DNA of 5,200 nucleotides, taken from the NCBI GenBank assembly GCA_039920665.1, contig JBDSDH010000295.1, positions 1-5,200 on the forward strand, in the 5' to 3' direction. This stretch comes from WLMZ01 sp039920665 (GTDB lineage Bacteria > Actinomycetota > Acidimicrobiia > Acidimicrobiales > Ilumatobacteraceae). Each line of letters begins with the position of its first letter. Within the stretch, counting starts at the first letter, position 1. Position numbers and translations under genes: made by a program. A model generated the notes under the pieces. The model searched no databases. It had not been told where the DNA came from and saw nothing but the letters and a program-made list of their open reading frames with translations. This document shows, in pieces, positions 1 through 4,673 of the stretch.

Positions 1-972
1 GAGTTGTTCCCGGATCTCGCCGATGTCTGTGGGCAGCCGCTGGCACGCCAATCGCTCGAGATTGCCGCTGCGGGTGGACATCATCTGTTGTTCGTCGGGC
101 CGCCGGGCTCGGGCAAGACGATGCTCGCCCAACGGATGTCGGGTCTGCTGCCACCGCTCACCCCCGATGTTGCGCTGATGGCGACGATGGTGCACTCGGC
201 CGCCGGCGTGCGCCTGCCTCCGAATGGACTGGTGACCCGCGCGCCCTATCGCGCCCCGCATCACACCAGTTCGATCGTCGCCCTCGTCGGTGGCGGGACA
301 TCCACACTGCGGCCGGGGGAGATCTCGCTTGCGCACGGCGGGATCTTGTTCATGGACGAACTCGGCGAGTTCGCACCGACCGTTCTCGACGGACTGCGCC
401 AACCATTGGAGGAAGGTGTGGTTCGGGTCGCCCGGGCCCGGGCCACGGCCACCCTGCCGGCACAATTCCTGCTGGTCGCGGCGACCAATCCATGTCCGTG
501 TGGTGGCGGCCCACCGGGCGCATGCCAGTGCGACGAAGGGGCCAAGGCGCGCTACCTCCGACGGCTGTCCGGGCCGCTCCTCGATCGATTCGACCTGCGA
601 GTCAGCGTGATGCGGCCGGATGTGGACCAACTGATGGACAGCGGCGGCGGCGAACCGACGGCGGTCGTCGCTGCCCGGGTCGGGGCCGCCCGCGAGTTGG
701 CGGTTGCTCGTCAGGGCCACCTCAATGCAGCGATCCAATCTTCTCAACTCGATCAGTTCGCACCGCTGTCGCCTGAGGCTCACGATCGCCTCAGAAGCGA
801 ACTCCTGCGAGACCGGCTCACGGGCCGCGGCTATCACCGGGTCCGCAGAGTGGCGCGAACGCTTGCCGACCTCGACCCAGAGCAACCGAACTCGATCGAG
901 ATCGGCCACGTGACACTCGCGCTGCAATATCGAGTGCAACTGTCGCCGATGATGCGGGGGAGAGCGGCATGA
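1..972 (+). CDS. comM: ComM/YifB-family AAA+ ATPase (Mg-chelatase-like), N-terminus missing
   Basis: This is the C-terminal part of a ComM (YifB) protein, a hexameric AAA+ helicase that drives branch migration when single-stranded DNA is integrated during natural transformation. The frame is open from base 1, so the gene begins upstream. About 190 residues, the usual N-terminal Lon/S5-like domain, are missing compared with the roughly 500-residue family. Counting from the codon at base 1, Walker A (GPPGSGKT) is at residues 33-40 and the family motif RAPYRAPHHTSS at about 80-91. Walker B (ILFMDE) ends at E120. Sensor 1 (ATNPCPCG) is followed by a second Cys pair, giving cysteines 165, 167, 175 and 177. 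The arginine-finger segment LSGPLLDRFD is at 189-198, and the sensor-2/C-terminal helix GYHRVRRVARTLADL is at about 277-291. All key residues visible here are intact. The stop overlaps the dprA start (ATGA), which implies translational coupling. The in-frame TTG at base 4 is not the true start. Confidence 0.96.
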   Translation, partial: ELFPDLADVCGQPLARQSLEIAAAGGHHLLFVGPPGSGKTMLAQRMSGLLPPLTPDVALMATMVHSAAGVRLPPNGLVTRAPYRAPHHTSSIVALVGGGTSTLRPGEISLAHGGILFMDELGEFAPTVLDGLRQPLEEGVVRVARARATATLPAQFLLVAATNPCPCGGGPPGACQCDEGAKARYLRRLSGPLLDRFDLRVSVMRPDVDQLMDSGGGEPTAVVAARVGAARELAVARQGHLNAAIQSSQLDQFAPLSPEAHDRLRSELLRDRLTGRGYHRVRRVARTLADLDPEQPNSIEIGHVTLALQYRVQLSPMMRGRAA

Positions 973-2096
973 CCGGACTGCCGGCCAGCGCGTTTGCCGC
1001 AGCTCTCGCATCGTTCGAGCGGATGACATCGGCGCGGCTGCGGATGCTGCTCGGCCGACTCGCACCGATCGATGCCTATGCGATGGCCAGCGGAGCATCG
1101 GCGCCCTCGGGGTTGTTGCGCGAGGTGTTCGATGTCGCCGGTCTGGCGGCCACGTGGCGCGCCAGCGCCGTGCAGCACACACCCGAGCGAGCGTGGCAGC
1201 GATGCCTCGACCTCGGACTGGATGTGATGGTGATCGGAACCGACTCATATCCGCCGATCCTGGTCAATGATCCGGCTCCGCCCGCGGTGTTGTTCAGTCG
1301 TGGTTCAACTGAGGCGCTGAACGGACGACGGGTCGGCCTCGTCGGAACCCGCAACGCCACCGGCGCCGGCCGCGACATGGCAGGAACACTCGGTCACGAT
1401 CTCGCAGCAGCCGATGTGCACGTGGTGTCCGGCCTCGCTCGTGGCATCGACGGGTGTGCGCATCGCGGCGCGTTGTCGGTCGACGACGGAGCCGCTCCCA
1501 TTGCGGTCGTTGCCTGCGGGCTCGACATCGTCTATCCACCCGAGCACCGGTCCCTGTTCGCGTCGGTCGCCGAACGAGGTCTGATCGTGTCCGAAGCGCC
1601 GCCGGGCGCGCCGCCAGAGGCGTATCGCTTCCCGCTTCGAAACCGGATCATCGCCGCCTTCAGCGAGGTTGTCGTGGTGGTCGAATCGCGTGAGCGTGGC
1701 GGATCGTTGATCACCGTCGACGAGGCGCGGCGGCGAGCCATCACGGTGATGGCCGTACCCGGCTCGGTTCGTAATCGCGCCGCGAACGGCACCAACGATC
1801 TCGTTCGCGACGGCTGCCCGATCGTCACATGTGTCGACGACGTGCTCATTGCGCTGGGTCTCGATTCCAGCCGCGTGGTCACAGCCGCCTACGACGCAAG
1901 GCCGCGACCGCACGGATTCGATCACGATGTGCTCGCGCTGTGCGCAGAGGCGCGAACGCTCGAGCAATTGATGTTGCTGACGGGCTGCTCGGTCGTCGAG
2001 TGCGCCATGGCTGCCGCTCGGTTGGAGATGAACGGCTGGCTGCAACAGGTCAACGGCTGGTTCGAACGGGCTCCTGCTTCGGCGTACACGACGTGA
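969..2096 (+). CDS. dprA: DNA processing protein DprA
   Basis: DprA (Smf) binds incoming single-stranded DNA in the cytoplasm and loads RecA onto it during transformation. It is also kept in many bacteria not known to be competent. The 375-residue product is normal length for the actinobacterial form. An N-terminal helical (SAM/HhH-like) region covers about residues 1-75. The Rossmann-like DNA-binding core follows, with VGTRNAT at 125-131, SGLARGID at 154-161, YPPEH at 189-193, FPLRNRIIAA at 221-230, GGSLIT at 244-249 and VPGS at 263-266. A C-terminal winged-helix-like segment lies at about 320-368 (LALCAEARTLEQLMLLTG, then VVECAMAAARLEMNGWL). The ATG at 969 is supported by the ATGA overlap with comM and by GGGGGAGAG at 956-964, a few bases upstream. 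Nothing in it is broken or unusual. Confidence 0.97.
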   Translation: MTGLPASAFAAALASFERMTSARLRMLLGRLAPIDAYAMASGASAPSGLLREVFDVAGLAATWRASAVQHTPERAWQRCLDLGLDVMVIGTDSYPPILVNDPAPPAVLFSRGSTEALNGRRVGLVGTRNATGAGRDMAGTLGHDLAAADVHVVSGLARGIDGCAHRGALSVDDGAAPIAVVACGLDIVYPPEHRSLFASVAERGLIVSEAPPGAPPEAYRFPLRNRIIAAFSEVVVVVESRERGGSLITVDEARRRAITVMAVPGSVRNRAANGTNDLVRDGCPIVTCVDDVLIALGLDSSRVVTAAYDARPRPHGFDHDVLALCAEARTLEQLMLLTGCSVVECAMAAARLEMNGWLQQVNGWFERAPASAYTT

Positions 2097-2109
2097 TCGA
2101 GCCGCCACC

Positions 2110-3105
2110 GTGTCGCACCCGTTTGGGAGGGTCACGCACAATGAGTGCCAACAGCGAATACTCTCGCGTCCTGTGGCCGGACCTACTGCAGACAAGCGCG
2201 CGTCGGCGTCGACCTCGCTGCCTGCCGACGTGTCTGCACGATGGCGTATCGACGACTTCGTCGCATCGCTCACATCCTCGTCCCCGAACACCGTCTCGGC
2301 CTACCGCAGCGACGTCGAGTCGTTCGCGACCTGGGCATCCGATCTCGATGTCACCGAGCCGGGCGCGGTCGACCGGGTCGTGCTTCGCCGCTACGTGGGA
2401 CATCTCAGCTCCAGCGACTACGCCCGGCGCAGCGTGTCGCGCAAGGTTGCTGGTGTCCGGCGCTACTTCGCATGGCTCCGACGCAACGGTGTCGTCGCCG
2501 CTGACCCCGCCGCATCGTTGCGCGCGCCGAGTGGACAGGGGCGGCTGCCGAAGGTGTTGTCTCATGGTGAGATCGAACAACTGCTCGATGCTGCGTCTCC
2601 TGACGATGAGCCGGATTGGCGGCGCCGTCGCGACGATGCGGTGCTCGAACTGCTCTACGGCAGCGGGGTGCGTGTCAGTGAACTGTGCCAACTCGATGTC
2701 GGTTCCGTGGACGTCGTGGGGGGTGCCGTGTCTGTGTGGGGCAAGGGCAGCAAGGAGCGGCGGGTGCCACTGTCAAAGCCGGCCGCTGACGCGGTCGTCT
2801 CGTGGCTCCAGATCCGTCGAGACGTCGTTCCTGCTTCTGGTGGCCCGGCGATGTTCGGAAATGAACGCGGCAATCGACTCAGTCCGCGCGACGTCCGCCG
2901 GATCATCGATCGACGATCGGCGGTGCCGACTCATCCGCATGCGCTGCGGCACAGCTTTGCAACCCATTTGCTCGACGGGGGAGCAGACCTACGCGCCGTG
3001 CAAGAATTACTCGGCCACAGTGACGTGGCCACCACGCAGCGATACACCCACGTCAGCAAGGAGCGCCTCCGCGCCGTGTACTCCGAAACGCATCCACGAG
3101 CATGA
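2110..3105 (+). CDS. xerC: Tyrosine recombinase XerC/XerD type
   Basis: This is a site-specific recombinase of the Xer family, which resolves chromosome dimers at dif during cell division. The 331-residue reading uses GTG 2110, 13 bases after the dprA stop. The N-terminal SAM-like core-binding domain covers about residues 45-135 (FVASLTSSSPNTVSAYRSDV onward). The catalytic domain runs from about 145 to the end. Catalytic residues can be read: R188 in GSGVRVSEL, K212 in GKGSKERR, H277 and R280 in HPHALRHSFATH, H303 in LLGH and the nucleophile Y312 in RYTHV. The end, VYSETHPRA, matches the typical XerC C-terminus. The start is unresolved. GTG 2110 and the in-frame GTGs at 2173 and 2230 all lack a convincing Shine-Dalgarno sequence. 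GTG 2230 gives 291 residues and fits the family length best. The only strong ribosome site nearby serves an out-of-frame ATG at 2141. XerC and XerD cannot be told apart by eye; xerC is chosen from context near rpsB. Confidence 0.92.
   Translation: MSHPFGRVTHNECQQRILSRPVAGPTADKRASASTSLPADVSARWRIDDFVASLTSSSPNTVSAYRSDVESFATWASDLDVTEPGAVDRVVLRRYVGHLSSSDYARRSVSRKVAGVRRYFAWLRRNGVVAADPAASLRAPSGQGRLPKVLSHGEIEQLLDAASPDDEPDWRRRRDDAVLELLYGSGVRVSELCQLDVGSVDVVGGAVSVWGKGSKERRVPLSKPAADAVVSWLQIRRDVVPASGGPAMFGNERGNRLSPRDVRRIIDRRSAVPTHPHALRHSFATHLLDGGADLRAVQELLGHSDVATTQRYTHVSKERLRAVYSETHPRA
2125..2143 (+). promoter_or_regulatory. Strong Shine-Dalgarno plus ATG, out of frame with xerC
   Basis: GGGAGGG at 2125-2131 lies nine bases before the ATG at 2141-2143, a near-ideal initiation signal. 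That ATG is in the +1 frame relative to the recombinase. It opens a frame with no stop through the whole of xerC that continues in phase into the sigma-factor gene. Either the signal is fortuitous, or the xerC 5' end carries an indel or sequence error, or some recoding takes place. The site is clearly visible, but its role is not established. Confidence 0.5.
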
Positions 3106-3152
3106 TTGTTCTCGCAGTGTCGATATGCGCACCGTCTGGAGCCTTTGGATGA
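3102..3152 (+). other. 16-codon ORF bridging xerC and whiG by two ATGA overlaps (possible coupling ORF)
   Basis: An ATG at 3102 overlaps the xerC stop as ATGA and encodes a 16-residue peptide, MIVLAVSICAPSGAFG. Its TGA at 3150-3152 overlaps the sigma-factor ATG at 3149, again as ATGA. Ribosomes finishing xerC could in principle reinitiate here and then again at whiG. Against a coding role, the codons are not GC3-biased (ATT, GTT, ATA, TCT, TTT), no good Shine-Dalgarno precedes the ATG, and the peptide matches no family I know. I treat it as a possible translational relay, not as a confirmed gene. Confidence 0.25.
3138..3141 (+). promoter_or_regulatory. Ribosome-binding site deciding the whiG start
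   Basis: GGAG at 3138-3141 sits seven bases upstream of ATG 3149. The alternative in-frame ATG at 3125 has no purine-rich sequence before it, and the ATG at 3191 has only a weak GAG. This favours 3149 as the sigma-factor start. Confidence 0.6.
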
Positions 3153-3922
3153 GGGAGAGTCCCGGACGCGCCTCGGGCGACGACGAGTTGATGGGGTGGT
3201 GGGACCGTTGGCTCGGCCACAGCGATCAACGCGCTCGCGAGCGATTGATCGTGCACTACTCGCCGCTCGTGAAGTTCGTCGCTGGTCGCGTCGGCGCCGG
3301 TCTCCCGAGCAGCGTCGACCCCGGCGACCTGGTCAGTGCCGGCATCTTCGGTCTGATCGATGCAGTCGAGCGGTTCGATTCCGACCGAGGGGTGAAGTTC
3401 GAGACGTTTGCCGTGCCGCGAATCCGGGGAGCCATCTTCGATGGGCTACGGGCCCTCGACTGGGTCCCGAGGTCGGTGCGCAGCCGAGCCCGCGAAGTCG
3501 AGTCGGCCTTCCATGAGCTCGAGATGAAGCTCGGCCGCAGCCCGGCCGAGGACGAACTGTCAGCCCACCTCGGCATCACAGGCACCGAGTTCCAGCGGTG
3601 GCTGGCCTCGATTGCATCAACAACGGTCGGCCCGCTCGACCGAGCGCTCGTCGCCGGTGCCGAGCCCCGGACGTTGCGGGGTGAAACGCCGGACAGCCCG
3701 TCCGGCGCATACGAAGAGGTCGAGATTCGCAAAGCAGTCCGGGTCGAGGTCCGCAAGCTCCCCGAGCGGGAAAAGCTGGTGCTGTCGTTGTACTACGACG
3801 AGGGCCTCACTCTGGCCGAGATCGGCGGCGTGCTCGGCGTCACCGAGAGCAGGGTGTCGCAGATCCATACCAAGGCTGTGCTGCAGCTTCGTTCGCGACT
3901 GTCCGCCTCGGGCATGGCCTGA
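3149..3922 (+). CDS. whiG: RNA polymerase sigma factor, WhiG/FliA type (sigma-28)
   Basis: This is a complete alternative sigma factor of 257 residues, close to the usual 240-280 for the FliA/WhiG group. Region 2 covers about residues 30-105: HYSPLVKFVAGRV, then DPGDLVSAGIFGLIDAVERFD, KFETFAVPRIRGAIFDGLR and LDWVPRSVR, the last two being hallmarks of this family. Region 3 is at about 112-160 (EMKLGRSPAEDELSAHLGI). Region 4 is at about 195-250, with LPEREKLVLSLYYDEGLTL, then AEIGGVLGVTESRVSQIHTKA as the -35-binding helix-turn-helix. In streptomycetes WhiG starts spore maturation and is held by the anti-sigma factor RsiG with c-di-GMP. FliA drives flagellar genes. The sequence alone does not show which role applies here, and no flagellar or anti-sigma gene is in view. 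ATG 3149 is chosen for its GGAG; ATG 3125 or 3191 remain possible. The gap to xerC is 43 bases, so co-transcription is likely. Confidence 0.94.
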   Translation: MRESPGRASGDDELMGWWDRWLGHSDQRARERLIVHYSPLVKFVAGRVGAGLPSSVDPGDLVSAGIFGLIDAVERFDSDRGVKFETFAVPRIRGAIFDGLRALDWVPRSVRSRAREVESAFHELEMKLGRSPAEDELSAHLGITGTEFQRWLASIASTTVGPLDRALVAGAEPRTLRGETPDSPSGAYEEVEIRKAVRVEVRKLPEREKLVLSLYYDEGLTLAEIGGVLGVTESRVSQIHTKAVLQLRSRLSASGMA

Positions 3923-3964
3923 CTCGACACGCCACGAATGCCCGCTCGACGGGCCTCGTCGACA

Positions 3965-3976
3965 TCGGTCGACCGA
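3965..3976 (+). repeat. 12-base perfect palindrome upstream of the M23-like gene
   Basis: TCGGTCGACCGA reads the same on both strands. It lies about 30 bases before ATG 4008, in the 85-base gap after the sigma-factor stop. The position would suit an operator for a dimeric regulator. However, TCGA-rich words are frequent in this genome (GTCGAC occurs elsewhere in the window), so chance is a real alternative. Confidence 0.3.
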
Positions 3977-3997
3977 ACCATCATCGAGTTGTGAATC

Positions 3998-4001
3998 GAG
4001 G
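3998..4001 (+). promoter_or_regulatory. Ribosome-binding site deciding the M23-like gene start
   Basis: GAGG at 3998-4001 lies six bases before ATG 4008. The frame stays open upstream into the sigma-factor gene, but no closer start has a comparable site, and the hydrophobic export segment begins immediately at ATG 4008. Both points fix the start here. Confidence 0.6.
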
Positions 4002-4007
4002 TCCACG

Positions 4008-4535
4008 ATGTGGTGGAACCTGCTGTCTGTCGTCTTGCTGCTTGTCGCCAACCCGACCGTTGCAACGATGTCGTGTTACCTGGCGCCGGTCGACGCTCGC
4101 GTCGCCGTTCCGTTCGAAGCGCCGGCGTGCAACTACTGCCCAGGTCATCGGGGTCAGGAATACGACGTCGCCCGTGACACGCCTGTTCGGGCAGCTGCAG
4201 CCGGTGTCGCGACGTTCGTCGGGATTGTCGTGGGCGTCCGCTACGTCGTCGTCGCTCACGACGACGGCATTCGAGCGACGTACGGAATGCTCTCCGACGC
4301 TGATGTGATCCTCGGCGAACGGGTCGTTGCCGGGCAGCTCGTCGGCTGGTCGTCGACCCGGCTCTACTTCGGGCTCAAGGCAAGCGACGACACACCGCTC
4401 GACCCGTCGTTGTTCGTCGCAGTCGCCACCCGCCGACCGCGTCTCGTGCCGACCGATGGATCGACGTCGCGACCTGCCGCGCAGCGAGCTCGGAGTTGTC
4501 CGGCGCCGGTTCCGCGCGGCAGATCGTCCCGATAG
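4008..4535 (+). CDS. Exported M23/LytM-like protein with degenerate metal site
   Basis: This is a 175-residue protein of the M23 (LytM-type) endopeptidase fold; active members cut peptidoglycan cross-links outside the membrane. Residues 1-19 form a hydrophobic export segment (LLSVVLLLVANPTVA) with no basic residue before it, so the signal is atypical and a membrane anchor is possible. The M23 core follows: GHRGQEYDVARDTPVRAAAAG at about 46-66, VVVAHDDGIRATYGML at 80-95, GERVVAGQLVG at 103-113, then RLYFGLK and LDP at 118-133. H47 and H84 are kept. The Asp expected in HxxxD is E51, and the HxH segment near the end is R118-L119-Y120, so the expected zinc-ligand His is Tyr. C41 and C44 form C-x2-C-x2-H with H47. 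The last 34 residues are an Arg/Pro-rich tail (nine Arg, six Pro) beyond the fold. Its place before rpsB matches the M23 gene seen there in other actinobacteria. I infer a wall-binding or regulatory role rather than hydrolysis. Confidence 0.85.
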   Translation: MWWNLLSVVLLLVANPTVATMSCYLAPVDARVAVPFEAPACNYCPGHRGQEYDVARDTPVRAAAAGVATFVGIVVGVRYVVVAHDDGIRATYGMLSDADVILGERVVAGQLVGWSSTRLYFGLKASDDTPLDPSLFVAVATRRPRLVPTDGSTSRPAAQRARSCPAPVPRGRSSR

Positions 4536-4553
4536 CATCTCGAACGGCCTTGC

Positions 4554-4582
4554 GCCGGCGACCATCCGTGTCGCCGGTTTGT
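4554..4582 (+). terminator. Terminator-like hairpin after the M23-like gene
   Basis: CCGGCGAC (4555-4562) and GTCGCCGG (4570-4577) form a perfect eight-pair stem with a seven-base loop, extendable by one G-U pair at the base (4554/4578). TTTGT follows directly. It begins 19 bases after the M23-like stop, the expected place for an intrinsic terminator separating this gene from rpsB. The T-tract is short and interrupted, as is common in GC-rich actinobacteria, so efficiency is uncertain. Confidence 0.6.
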
Positions 4583-4612
4583 CAACAGCCAAATCATCAG
4601 TGCCTCATCCAC

Positions 4613-4657
4613 CCTGCGGTCGCCTCGGCGCCGGATGGGGCGCCCGCTAACCGCAGG
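4613..4657 (+). promoter_or_regulatory. Inverted repeat in the rpsB leader overlapping the Shine-Dalgarno region
   Basis: CCTGCGGT (4613-4620) pairs perfectly with ACCGCAGG (4650-4657). Inside it, two GGCGCC copies (4627-4632 and 4639-4644) can form an inner six-pair stem with a six-base loop. The 3' arm contains the AGG that begins the purine run AGGAGAGGAG (4655-4664) used by rpsB. The fold could therefore modulate ribosome access, as in S2 autoregulation known at rpsB leaders of gammaproteobacteria. No homology to that leader is claimed. The second AGGAG at 4660-4664 stays outside the stem. Confidence 0.45.
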
Positions 4658-4664
4658 AGAGGAG
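4655..4664 (+). promoter_or_regulatory. Double Shine-Dalgarno of rpsB
   Basis: AGGAGAGGAG holds two overlapping AGGAG-type motifs. The downstream one (4660-4664) is nine bases from ATG 4674, which suits strong initiation of a ribosomal protein gene. Confidence 0.7.
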
Positions 4665-4673
4665 TGGTTGATC

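Noticed and set aside
1305..2291. Long minus-strand open frame of 328 codons opposite dprA and the xerC start
   Set aside because: It is a typical antisense shadow in GC-rich coding DNA. The product is Arg/His/Asp-rich with no recognisable motif, while dprA on the + strand has all family motifs.
2110..3105. The recombinase as a phage or integron integrase, with a search for att or dif sites nearby
   Set aside because: Length, motif spacing and the THPRA-type C-terminus are those of chromosomal Xer proteins. No tRNA, dif-like site or phage gene is present in the window.
3940..3954. Hairpin GCCCG-CTCGA-CGGGC after the sigma-factor stop, considered as a terminator
   Set aside because: The stem is only five pairs and no T-run follows, so it is not supportable as an intrinsic terminator.
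4062..4076. Cys23 of the M23-like protein as a lipoprotein lipobox
   Set aside because: The preceding residues are T-M-S, which do not fit the [LVI]-[AST]-[GA]-C pattern, so lipidation is not claimed.
4526..4535. CCCGATAG near the M23-like stop, resembling the GCCGATAA -10 element of FliA/WhiG promoters
   Set aside because: No TAAA-like -35 element lies about 15 bases upstream, and the match lies within the coding end of the gene.
3981..4592. Minus-strand open frame of 203 codons opposite the M23-like gene
   Set aside because: Low-complexity Arg-rich product with no domain, and the + strand gene has clear M23 features and a ribosome site.
4579..4607. TTGTCA as a full sigma-70-type promoter for rpsB
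   Set aside because: The positions 16-18 bases downstream read as GC-rich words with no TAnnnT, so a complete promoter cannot be supported from sequence alone.
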